From positions 3,534,001 through 3,598,000 of the forward strand of contig BSYQ01000012.1 in NCBI GenBank assembly GCA_030272585.1: a stretch of DNA of 64,000 nucleotides, read 5' to 3'. Shown piece after piece: positions 36,792 to 47,244 of the stretch (positions are counted from its first letter, which is position 1; each line of letters starts with the position of its first letter). The translations under genes and the position numbers were made by a program. Below the pieces are notes generated by a model, which was given only the letters and a program-made list of their open reading frames with translations, ran no database searches and had not been told where the DNA came from. Source of the DNA: Bryopsis sp. KO-2023 (lineage: Eukaryota; Chlorophyta; Ulvophyceae; Bryopsidales; Bryopsidaceae).

Positions 36792-39700
36792 CTATTTCTC
36801 CAAGAATGATTTGCATTGTTTGAGTAGTTTCGCTTTCAAGGCCTCGGTCAACATTTCAACAGATGCCAATTCAGTAATCAACTCCGGGGCCGAAGTTTTA
36901 ACGAATTCGATCATCGCTTGGAGACTTTCTGGAACATTTTCCGGAGAGATCGATTCCATCAATCCAGAGTTCAAAGCAAGCAAGCCCAACACCTACACAA
37001 GCAAAAAGAAAACAAGAAAATTAATGCTACTGAATGCGAAACTGTCTAGGGTAAAATTCTTATTTCTATTCCAGAGTCCAGAATTAGAATGGAGAAAAAT
37101 AGTTCTCTCAAGTTATTGTGCATCAGGCTCAAATGAACAAGCAACACAGAATGATTGTTTTGTGATTTTGTTTTGGAGAAAGTTGCATTGGATAACCCCA
37201 GACCTTTTTTTACTACTGTTGTGGCCGTATGTAACACTTGGAGATGAGTCAGAAAATTTACCTGATCTTCAATAGCGACTGGAGTTTGGGGTGGTTGGGA
37301 CAAGGCTTTCATCACTTGCTGGGCCCTCTTCTCAGCCTTCAAAACCACAGGGTCGCCAGGATTCGCAACAAACTGACGAGCTATGAGCAAACACACCCAC
37401 TCAATAGAAAAGCAGCCTTTTTTGCAAACCCATTTATACCATGGAAATCCTTTTGTGCCGCCTCTCCCCCCAACACAAAAATCATGACATCAAGAAAAAG
37501 TACCGTCTTCAGCTTGAGCAAGGTCGAATCTTATTTGAGAAGCCACCGCTTGCATTATGGGTGGATATGCTCGGGTCCCTATTCGTGAAATGCTCCCGGT
37601 AGTTCTCATGTTCACAGGGGCATCCAAGTCTGACTTTCCAGAATCATCTTGAGGGTCCAATATCACCTAACAATAAGAACAATTTTAACACACTCAAGGG
37701 CAAAATGATCAGACAGGGAAGATGGGGCATTTAGCAAGTTTACATCCAATCAGTTCATACTCTTTTGCTACATACTACACGACTCGGGTTTTCCTTTTTC
37801 CCCACCTGTTTTACTTTCTATTACGAAAATAGCTTACGTTCAAGGTTTCCAGAAAAAGAATTTGGCTTGTAATAATTTGAGCACTCTTTAGTTTTGACTG
37901 CTTTTTTTTTCACGCCTTTTTTAGTTTGTACTTTGTACCACCACATGGATATTTCCAGCATGGGCCGATGCTATACATTCTTTTCTAACCTGGCCATCTG
38001 AAATTGACATAAATTCTTCAATAACTTCGGGGGGCGAATCCTCCGGATGGCCTCCAGAGCCTGCACCACTTTCTCTATTTTTTTTCAACTTCTGAAGCAG
38101 CTTGGCTTTCATTTCTTCAGACAACGTTTCATACCTACACTAAAACCCACACAGGGAAATGTCAAAATCTCTTCTGAATGCCGAGGTTCAGCACATGTCG
38201 ACAAGCTAGAAACAATTTTTAGCTTCGCTGGTGTCCATCCAGGACAAAAAGAATCAACCTACCCTGGAATTGTCACTTCTGGACTGGTAATCCCAGTGGC
38301 AGGAGTTCCTTGGAGAATGCAAAACAGGGACAGCGTCCCACCGCCCAGAACCCTTTTCACCTTGGCAGCACGTTGCATGAAAGAACCAAAAAATCTGGGG
38401 AGAAATAAAACACCTCAAAAACAATCCAATATGACATTTCTGAAAACGCAATATGGACACTTGATTCAGCTCCAATTCGCTTTCATTTCATCTTCTAAAT
38501 GTCGACACACTGACACACGGTTTCTCCATTTTCTTCACTTTCCACACATAAAACTTGACCAAAAGCTTCTCAAACTTCGAAATCCCAACAAAACGCTTAA
38601 TCCATACCTTCTTCTTTCTGCTGCAGTGGCTGATATAAGCATCCCTTCATACTCAACCAAATCAAACTCGTTGTCTTCGCTCTCCTTTTCTGAAGATGCC
38701 ATGTCAGTCCCAGAGGCTCCCAAGGCTTGGTTCATTTCCACCCATAAATCAATCATGGGCTTCATGGAATCGACCACCACCAAAGCATGCCCTCCAGAAT
38801 CCCTTACCTGCTCTATGAAACAAACCAGCTCTCTCTACACTCTTGACAGCCAAGTTTTTTTTTAATAGTTCCTACTGATTTCTTTGCACAGAGGCTGACA
38901 CAAAGCCTGGGACCTTGAGGAAAGTGAAAACAGTACTTCCACATGCAAACCAATTGTCCATATTGAAGCTTTGAGGATGGGTTTTCACCATCGTCTATTC
39001 CAACTTATTGAAATTCCAACCACAGCTTGGCATCAAAAAGCCCCCCCACGCACACTTAAAGCTGTGGAGTCTATTTTTCTCAAGGATATGAAGACTGAAG
39101 CACTCTATTCTCTAATGCCTCCCAACATAATACACAATTCATGAATGACACAGTCAAGAGTTCTTCTATCAGGTCGAACTTTTTTCCCACCTTGTGATAC
39201 CTGCAATTGACATCGCTGAACACATGATTGCATACAGCTCCGCCACCCCTCCATTAGTAGAACCCCCTCCAGTAACCACAGTGGTGTATTCCATCGCCTT
39301 TCCCTTCTCCAAAACAGATTTGATTCTTTCCAAATCTTTTTTATTGGAATCTGTGGCTGCATAAACACACTGCACCCCAGCATGCTTTTGGCCAAGAATA
39401 ATGTCCAGAGCAGTGGATGTTTTCCCAGTTCCGTCGGTCCCCAGTATCAGCATGTTTTGGCCTCGCCCGACAGGGGTCAAAACATCGATTGCCTGAAAGA
39501 CACTGCTGCGTTCAAGTAAACTTTGTTGTTTCCTATTCATCACTTCAAAATAAATCTATTTGCTGATTGAGGGAACCCCAACAATCAAATTTTTTCAAAC
39601 ATGGACAGAGACCTACCTTAACTCCAGTGACGAGGGGTTCGAAAATGACTTCCCTGGACTGCATGTCCACTTCTTCGTTCAAAAGGGGTAACATGGTGGC

Positions 39701-41246
39701 CTTGTCTGAGTTACAAACCGACCGGGGCCCCTCAATTGGAACCCCCATGTAGTCGACAGTTTTCCCAACCAAGCTCCGACCAGTAGGGACCTTCAGAACC
39801 TCGTATTCCCTTTTCGTGGAAGGCCCTGTGGCTTCATCCACCACCTACAGAACATGCTAGAATCTATCGGGATGTGTTGGAATCTGGTACAAATTTTAAA
39901 AGCCAAAAATTTGCCGCCTCTTTTCATAGCCACGGAAAAACACTACCCAATTTTGCATTCTTGGGGACACTTACCAGCAGTGATGTTCCTGTGAAGATAT
40001 TTGAAAAATGGAAATTCTAAAAATATGCATTCTGAAGAACAAGAATAGGGATGTAGTATGTAAAGGTCAGGTTCTTAATTTTTTTTAGAGGTCTTTGTAC
40101 AGCGTACAGGCTCCAGGAGCATTTCAACTCCCATGAACCAAGCCGTTTCCCCCCTCAGCCCCACAGATAACAATTAAAAAATCAGCCCTACTTGGATAAT
40201 GCCTTGGACTTTGCATTGTACGTTCTCGCCCTCTTCGACAGTGGCCCCATTCAATACCAATGCACAGCACAGATTGTCACTCCGGCGCCACAACAGAACC
40301 CTAAATAACAAAAGCCATCAACTATGCCTTCCTTTCTGAATTCACACTGTTGATAGTCAGTCTTTTCAAACATTAAAAAAAGTAGTTGCACAATGCTCTA
40401 CTGCGAGAAATCTAGCAATGGGAGCGAAAAAACTATCTAAACGAAACCATTGTGTTGAAAATAATCCACATATTCAAGACAGCCCATTCTCAGGCAGAGT
40501 GTGCCTCTGTTTTTGAAGTTCATAAAGTTCACGGGTTGTTCTTGAAATAAAATGATATTGAGTTTAAGCCTGAAACACAAAACTTACCCTGTAGCCCCTC
40601 CAGAAAATTCAATTGCTGTCCCATTTGGAGCATCATTGTTCAAGCCCTCAATCACAGCAACACCCCCTCGTTGTGCCAGTACCTACAATGTTCAATAGTT
40701 TCTTCTTTTTAATCAACTGGTGTGGTGCCTTTCAAATGTCTGGAAAATGAACTGGGTTCGATATCCATTAGGTTGCAATGGTGATTTTTGCCAGAGCATC
40801 TGTGTAAAGTCCAACTAAACCCCCACAAAAGCAGTAGTTCGGGTGAGGAATTTGTTGTATTTTTTTTTTTTTTGAATCAAAGTTGGAACCTAAATGCCAG
40901 ATGCAAACCTTATTGTGTAAAATCTAGAATTTAGAAACTTAAGTGAAAATAGCGGGAAAAGGTGAGCTTTCTGTGGCCCCACCGTGCCAGTGACGAGATT
41001 TTCCTCTTCCAACTGGCGCAGCGTTGCGAGTTGATTGGGTTTCATCGTTCTTTTCCGGTAGGTATCCATCTCCTTGTCCCAATCAGCGCTTTCTTCCGCA
41101 GAACATCGGACCAAAAAGCCCCCCTTCAAATTTCCCGCCAGAATCTGAGATCTTGGCCTCGAATACCAGTGCCTTTCGTTGTGGAGTTTCGGCGACGCCA
41201 CACTGGGCGTTCCCCCCGCGAGAATCGCCCGACCCGAAGACTGCAT
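36792..41246 (-). CDS. Divergent nuclear-encoded F1-ATPase alpha-subunit-like protein (11 exons)
   Basis: Exons (minus): 41246-40983, 40682-40588, 40300-40192, 39844-39617, 39492-39201, 38812-38608, 38394-38263, 38134-37990, 37666-37504, 37380-37262, 36992-36792; 650 aa against ~500-510 for true alpha subunits. The first ~60 residues look like an organelle presequence. The F1 layout is intact: beta-barrel (GGVAVIEGLNN...AIEFSGG), GRSLVGKTVDYMGVPIEG, TPVGRGQNMLILG followed by a P-loop GTDGTGKT (~250-257) where alpha has GDRQTGKT, ALVVVDSM, ERAAK-like RAAKVKRVLGGGTLS, and SISRIG (Arg ~518), matching the alpha VSRVG arginine. C-terminal helices follow. It has an acidic insert (~MASSEKESEDNEFD) and a long KKNRESGAGSGG linker. 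It is probably an organelle-targeted alpha paralogue; role unknown. The start could be further upstream. Confidence 0.88.
39975..39988 (-). other. Candidate 14-nt microexon inside the F1-alpha-like gene
   Basis: Within the intron between exons 3 and 4, GAACATCACTGCTG is flanked by a good acceptor (ATCTTCACAG) and a consensus donor (GTAAGTG). Including it with the normal neighbours would shift the frame, so it might be a cryptic or poison exon. If exon 3 extended by four bases, the protein would read QVGTSLLVVDE, which looks natural, but that needs a non-GT donor. Confidence 0.35.
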
Positions 41247-41993
41247 CCCGCTTTTTCTGTGTGCCCACGAAAAAAAGCAAGTTGTTGTCGACGGACAGAA
41301 ACAGCGTTTCCTGTGGTTGGCGTTGGCGTCGGTTTTACTCAGAGAGAAATCATCGTACGATTACTCACGATTTGAAAAACGTGACACCTTTCTGTCCAGT
41401 TTCGAACTCCAAGGAGTGGAGGAGAAACCTCACCTGTGTTTTTCTTTGACAGTTTTTTCGGTATTTGCGAGGCGTGCAAAGGAAACAAGACGAAAAAACA
41501 ACAACAAAGCGGGGTAGGAAGTTTTCTTGTAATACACATTATCGAGAGCGCCTGTATCTATATATATAGCGCCTGTTCGAAAGCGTGGAGTTACTGAGTA
41601 TCCCTGGGGCTCCTGCCAATCGTGGGTGACGTACCCTTGGCCTTCCTGTAGGTCACTTGCAAGGTGGAAGTATCATCAAAAGGCATTTAAAGGCTCCAAC
41701 CTGATAATACATTGAAACCTCCCTCACCCCCCCCCCCCCTTTCAACTCGATCATGGTGTTCAATAATTCTGGCATTCTTCTTTTTTGTAAGAGGGCAAAA
41801 CTTAAGGGGGGGGAAATTTGAACATCAATTTGACAAATCGTGGGGGTACGTTTTTACATTGAATGTTGTTTTAGCGGGAACTGTCGATAAGTCCCTGCTG
41901 AAGCCCATCCACAAGTTTTGGTTAGGCTGGGGTTCATCTCAGTTGGGTTCATTTTATTTTGCCATAAATTGTTAATAGGTTTTCCTTCCGCGA
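41247..41993. promoter_or_regulatory. Divergent promoter interval
   Basis: The interval separates the F1-alpha-like start (-) from the small membrane-protein start (+). A TATA-like run (tatatatata) lies near 41559-41570. Its use is not demonstrated. Extra 5' coding or UTR exons of either gene may lie here. Confidence 0.35.
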
Positions 41994-43000
41994 ATGCCAT
42001 TGCGGTTTCTCCAGGTTTTTTCCCTTGTGGTGTGTGTTGTTTGCACTTTTGCCGCCCAACATAGCTTCGAAAAGAACACGACCAGTTCCTGCAACACAAC
42101 CGGTGAGTTTTCCCCCTCCTTTGTTTTTGTTTTGTTTTCATTTCACCACAGACAACCATGGTATTTTTTTTAGAGGATGAGTAATGCAGGACGATAGTTT
42201 TTTTTTGTCAAAAAGAAAATAAAAAAAGGAAGAAAAAGCAGTGATGTGAAATGAAACTGGTTTCATAATTCCCGTCTGTCATGTGTGGACAGAGTGCCAG
42301 AAAGACTGCGATCCATCAAAAGGCTCTTTGCTGAGCTGCAATGCCACAGAGTCTCACCAGAAAAAAGAACCCAGCATAAAGAACACGATTTTTTCGAAAG
42401 GCAACTCCACCATTTCAGAAAACGATGAAATGTCAGTCGCTTCCTTTGAGGCATTCGTTATATTGCTGCTAGCGGCTTCGCTGCTGGTGGTGTGGTGGAG
42501 AAAGAGAAGAATGGTGTGAGTTGTTTCCGTCTTGCTTCTTTATTTTTGTGTGTTTCAATTTTTAGACCGAGGTAGGGAAGTGGTGTGGTTGAGGTAATTT
42601 GCAGTCATTCTGTATTCGGGAAAAAGAACACAGGGCAAATGGCCCCTCGAAATAACAGAAAAGAGAAAAAATGGGGCGTTGGTGAGAATGCCATTTTTTC
42701 TTTGATATTGCAATGAAAGAGAAAGATCAAGAAAGTGTGCAATACTCTCCATGTAGTAATGTCAGGGGTGATCGGGGAAGAGGTCTGCACGTTGGGCAGC
42801 AGGGGATGGTTTTGTTTTGAAAGGGCATTAGTGTATTCACGATTGGACAATGTACTTGACTGGTGGGGTTTAGTCAGGACGAAAGAAGAAAGACATCAAG
42901 ACAATCTCGATTTCAACTTTTTGATATCTTGTCAGACACTGTTTTTTGTATCCTTGTGTTGCAGCCCGACCTCAGGGCTGAACCTTCCATGCGTTTCTGA
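41994..43000 (+). CDS. Small type I membrane protein with signal peptide (3 exons)
   Basis: Exons 41994-42102, 42293-42513 and 42965-43000 give about 121 aa; phases agree and the sites are GTGAGT/GACAG and GTGTGAG/TTGCAG. Residues 1-21 form a signal peptide (RFLQVFSLVVCVVCTFA). The short ectodomain has four Cys (SSC, QKDC and others) and three N-glycosylation sequons (NTT, NAT, NST). One span (FVILLLAASLLVVWW) is followed by a basic RKRRM stop-transfer and a short tail ending PSMRF. If the second intron is not spliced, translation stops two codons into it (111 aa). I recognise no family; a cell-surface or secretory-pathway location is inferred from topology. Confidence 0.6.
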
Positions 43001-44052
43001 TGTTTAGAGAAAGGAGTTGGGGGACATCACAATCTCACCATCTGTCCCCTTTAAAGGTGATAATTCCTGGCTGCCCCAACTGAACATTGGCATTTTGAGA
43101 AAAAGAAATGACATTGTGCTGGTTGGGCTGGCCTGTTTCGATCAGGCACATGAAAAACCTATCCAGGAATTCTTCCCCTGCTTTTGTCGCTCAGCTTTCT
43201 TGAGGATGGATTCAGAATGATTTTTGATTCGTTTCTCTTTCGAAAACTGAGAATGGGCGTACATTTTAATGACTTCCAATGGATGTTTATTTTGGGGTTT
43301 CCTAGTACTTGAGCGTTTTCTGTGTCAGGATGAGAACATCCACCTCCCCTTGATGATGAACCAGACAAAAAAAAAGTAACCTCAACAATAATTGCACACA
43401 CAAAAACTACCACGAGTTTTTTTTTTGCAGTGCTTTAAATGTTTTTTCGTGTGGGGCCCCAATGAGGGTCGCATTCGATTCCGGACGAGGGCTGTCTCGA
43501 CAATTGCTGTTGGGTGAAAACACGAAAGACAAGGTTTGTCGAAACTACAGTCCAATTGTTATGGATTCGAGATGGGCTCTCCTTTCTCAGTTCAAAGGTG
43601 AGGCAGGGGAAACGAACGAAAACAAAAAAGTAAACAAATCGATCGTTTTTTTTGGCACGTTTCCGTGACACCAGCTTACCGGAAAACCAGCACCAGGTCT
43701 TCTTTTCGCCCTGTGTGTTTTCTAGAGCGACGTATTTGTAACATATGCGTGCGCGTATTTTGCTTTCCTAGTCCACACGCTCGGGAAGGTTTCGCCTTCT
43801 TTTGTGGAGCCCTTTTTTTTCCCAAACGGACTGGGGGAAGACTTTTTTTTTCGAAAACTTCGCTGCGACTTATCGAAGGGTCGAAAACTCTCCATCCCCC
43901 CCCTTCCCCCCGAATAAACAATTTTCCACGAAACGTCAGAGGGGGCGAAGAAAAATGCCGGCAAGGAGGATTCCAGGGCTTGAACAAACGAAAAGAGCTA
44001 ATATCAGCCTTTGGTGCGGAGTTGTCTCGGGAGGGGTCCTCGTTGACGTCCG
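43001..44052. other. Intergenic region
   Basis: No supported gene. A plus-strand frame after an acceptor at about 43431 (…RVAFDSGRGLSRQLLLGE) reaches a possible donor near 43532, but has no partner exon. The end of the interval is the upstream region of the NAD kinase gene. Confidence 0.4.
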
Positions 44053-45312
44053 ATGTTTCGAGTATTCTCGAAAGTCGTCACTGAGACGGGGAGAGCTGGA
44101 CTAACGGGCGGCGTATCTGTTTCAGGGGGTAGCTTTATCACGGGTTGTCGTGGGTACTCGGGTCAGCATCGCTCTTTTCCTCGCGATAGAAAAACGGTTT
44201 CCAAAGCGCTGCCGCGGGGAGAAGCTGGTTTTGGAACCCACTCTCCAAAGCTTGTGGATTCCACCTTGGTCGAAGAGGGGTTAGTGAGGGGGGCGGATGT
44301 GTTCTGGAAAGATTCGGCAGCGCTGAAGTTGAGGCGGAGGGCAAGGATTGCTTGGGAAGAGGGGGGTCCGAAGAGGGTACTAGTGGTTAAAAAACCGGAG
44401 GCCAAAGAGGCCACCGCTGCTCTGAGGTCTATAGTGGATTGGTTGAGGGAGCGAGGATTGGAGCCATTTGTGGAAAGATCAGTCCATCGGTCGGAATGCA
44501 AAGACATAGCCCCTTTCGACCCTGGGGAAGATGTAGATTTTTGTATAACATTGGGAGGCGATGGAACTGTTCTACACCTGGCTTCGCTGTTCGTGAAGGA
44601 TGTCCCGCTGCCCCCTGTTTTGTCCTTCGCCATGGGAACCCTGGGATTTCTGACGCCCTTCGATTTCAAGGATTACGATGAGCAATTGTCCCGAGTGCTA
44701 GCCCCCGATCAAACTGTGGGGTGCACCCTGCGATCCAGGAAGAGGTGTGAGGTCTACACCTCTGAGGGGAAACTCCTGGGGGTACACCATGTGCTAAATG
44801 AATGCATAATCGATCGAGGCCACTCCGCTAGCACCTTGACGCTGGAGATATTTGTGGATGGGCAGTACATAACCACGGTCACGGCTGATGGGGTGATCAT
44901 TGCCACTCCATCGGGATCGACCGCCTACAGCATGACAGCTGGTGGACCCATGGTCGCCCCTTCAGTTCCTTGTACACTAATAACCCCCGTCGCTCCACTC
45001 TCGCTATCATTTCGGCCTCTGGTGTTGCCTGAGTCCTCGGATGTTATAATGCACGTCGCAGAGCATTCGAAATCGAGGGCCAGAGCCTGTTTTGATGGGA
45101 AACAACAGGCTAGGCTGTTGAAAGGCAGTGCTGTACATTTGACAGCTTCACTGTACCCCCTTCCGATGATCAACATGGGACGATTGGATTCGGACTGGTA
45201 CGAAGGCATCACTCAGAAGCTGAAATGGAATGCGTCCATAGTGGAACCCCCCTCTCGACCCAAAGGAGTGCCCAATGGATTAAGCAATGGTCATGGTGTT
45301 CATACAACCTGA
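44053..45312 (+). CDS. NADK: NAD kinase, single exon
   Basis: One uninterrupted 419-aa frame. NAD kinase motifs are complete: GGDGT (168-172) in the nucleotide-binding loop, FAMGTLGFL, LNEC (~248-251), and TADGVIIATPSGSTAYS (277-293), the diagnostic conserved block. The enzyme phosphorylates NAD+ to NADP+ with ATP. The first ~45 residues (MFRVFSKVVTETGRAG, then Arg/Ser-rich) resemble a mitochondrial or plastid presequence. The C-terminus ends in a Gly/Asn-rich tail. It is the only clearly intronless multi-domain cellular gene in the window and is more G/C-rich than its neighbours, which would fit a retroposed copy or a recent transfer, though neither is proven. Confidence 0.95.
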   Translation: MFRVFSKVVTETGRAGLTGGVSVSGGSFITGCRGYSGQHRSFPRDRKTVSKALPRGEAGFGTHSPKLVDSTLVEEGLVRGADVFWKDSAALKLRRRARIAWEEGGPKRVLVVKKPEAKEATAALRSIVDWLRERGLEPFVERSVHRSECKDIAPFDPGEDVDFCITLGGDGTVLHLASLFVKDVPLPPVLSFAMGTLGFLTPFDFKDYDEQLSRVLAPDQTVGCTLRSRKRCEVYTSEGKLLGVHHVLNECIIDRGHSASTLTLEIFVDGQYITTVTADGVIIATPSGSTAYSMTAGGPMVAPSVPCTLITPVAPLSLSFRPLVLPESSDVIMHVAEHSKSRARACFDGKQQARLLKGSAVHLTASLYPLPMINMGRLDSDWYEGITQKLKWNASIVEPPSRPKGVPNGLSNGHGVHTT

Positions 45313-46588
45313 AATTTATGCCCCCGGTGGTTTATGAAAGGAAAGGGTTCGGGTTTTAGAGGGATGAGTGAGAAGAAAAAGAGACTGATCGGGGTCTGTG
45401 TTAATCAATTTCATTTTTTGGATAAAAAGGCGGGTGGGGGGGTAGAAGACATGCAGATATAATGAACTCATGAAAAGGATGGACCAAAGGAAATGTGATG
45501 GCTATTTTTAGACAGTGTGTGGTGGCAGAATTTGATTGGCAATGAATGTGACCTTTGAAGTGTGTTTGAAGGAGGGGTGGCAGGGAAAACGAATGAAAGC
45601 TCATCTGAGCGGTTAGTTGTCTGAGAGAGGGAGTGACTGGGTTGTATCTTGGGCCTGTTGTGAAAAGATAACTTTGTCATGTCAGGTACTCTGCAGTTGT
45701 ATTGTTGCTGTCGGTGTATTGTGAACCACTCAAGGTCCCCAAAGTCAGGTGGAGATCTGTGCTTTGGCCCGTGTGTTTCCTTCCTCAAGCTGCTCTCACC
45801 TTGTTGATACGAATCATCGACTCTTAAAGAAAAAACCCTAAGTGGAATTTTGCTTGTGAAATTTTATGTAATTTTAATCAGGTTGTGATTTAGAAGGGGT
45901 TCACAAATCACAGTGTTGGGTCTGGAGGCCAATATTCACTTACAGCAATGAGCATTTGCCCAAAAACATGCAACTGAAAAAACCCCTACACACCATCCAG
46001 GTTTGCACAAAAAGAACACCCTCAAGCAGTTTCAATTCGTAAAAACTATATCCTGTGGGATACAAAAGCAAAATTAAAGTAAATCCCTGCCAGTTACATC
46101 TTGTTTGGATGTCCACCATTCATTTTTTTTGTCCTCCTTCAATGCAAAAACCTTCCAAATCAACTCTGGACAGCTCCCTCTTCTAAATGCTGGATAGCAA
46201 TCAGGGCCCCTGGAAATACAAGCATATTGTTCAATCTTCCAGACAAGCATGTGATGGATCTAGTCCATCCATTTCTGTAAAATCGATGGGTATCGAAAAC
46301 ACATCAGGAAGGATGCCCAGAAACATTGAATGGGGGTTAAGGGTTGGTTCAAATGTGTGGTTTACTTCCAGCCATTCGGAGTTTTTCTTGAAATGTGTTG
46401 GAACAGGGAAAAAAACCACCTGCCATCACTACCCAACATAGTATCCAGATCTTTTTACTACATCATGACAGTCTTATGAAGCCACAGGCAGAGTATTAGG
46501 CCATTGCTTTAGAAACATACATCCAGCAAAAACCAGGTCAGGTCAGCAACAGTTTTGCACTTTTTTAGGATATGTCTTGACTGCACCT
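45313..46588. other. Intergenic, between convergent 3' ends
   Basis: No gene supported between the NAD kinase stop (+) and the microprotein stop (-). Short frames only. Confidence 0.5.
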
Positions 46589-46995
46589 TCATTCCACCAT
46601 AGTGGGCTTGTTATCCTTGGCTTTTTCGTTGTGGCTCTTCTTGTTGTCTTTTGACCTGAACCAATCAAGAAAAGCGATCATCAATTGACACAACTCGTTT
46701 ATCATTTACCCAGATAACATCACAGCTTTTGAACACTGCACTATATTTAGGCTGAGAGCATTATCTACTTTGTGCCATGCAAAATAGGCAACGGAAAACA
46801 CTATTCCCCCCCCCAAAAAAAAAGAAACGAGTAACAGAAATAAATCAAGAAAACTTGGAAAATGGGTGCAGTTGCGTTAGAGAAAACCCATGAAAATCGT
46901 TCAGGGGGGCGTTTCCCGTACCTCGCTGGGCCGTGGCCTCCACCCGTTGTGGACAAAAAGGACTTGAACAGAGGTGAATTAACGTCGTAGATCAT
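46589..46995 (-). CDS. Conserved 46-residue microprotein (2 exons)
   Basis: Exons 46995-46922 and 46655-46589 (minus) join in phase 2 and encode 46 aa: MIYDVNSPLFKSFLSTTGG at the N-terminus, then a Lys/Asn/Glu-rich tail ending KPTMVE. The start and the acidic/basic tail resemble a very short animal protein I recall beginning with nearly the same ten residues and also ending near KP-x-M-x-E, but I cannot name it with confidence. If that likeness holds, this is a widely conserved eukaryotic microprotein. It starts only 249 bp from the divergent coiled-coil gene, so they may share a promoter. Confidence 0.62.
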
Positions 46996-47244
46996 TTTCT
47001 CCGTTCTGTTTATGAATCAAAAAGCGACGCTCCAGGTCGAAATACGAAAACAAACACTCTCTCTCAACGATGCTTTCGAAGGCGGTCTTGGGAAAAATCA
47101 GGAGAACAAATCTTTAAAGAAAGTTAAATGCTAGTGATCAAACAAAATGGAATTGTGTGAGGGGGACGGGTCACCCTGTTTTCTTGTCTTGCTTTCGTGT
47201 GTGTTGGTCGTCTGCGAAACAGGAAAGGAAAGTTTTGCCCGAAT

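Noticed and set aside
38047-38865. 272-codon plus-strand open frame
   Set aside because: It overlaps four well-supported exons of the F1-alpha-like gene on the opposite strand and shows no domain.
43665-44084. Overlapping open frames before the NAD kinase start
   Set aside because: They occur in several frames on both strands at once, with low-complexity composition, and no splice partner was found.
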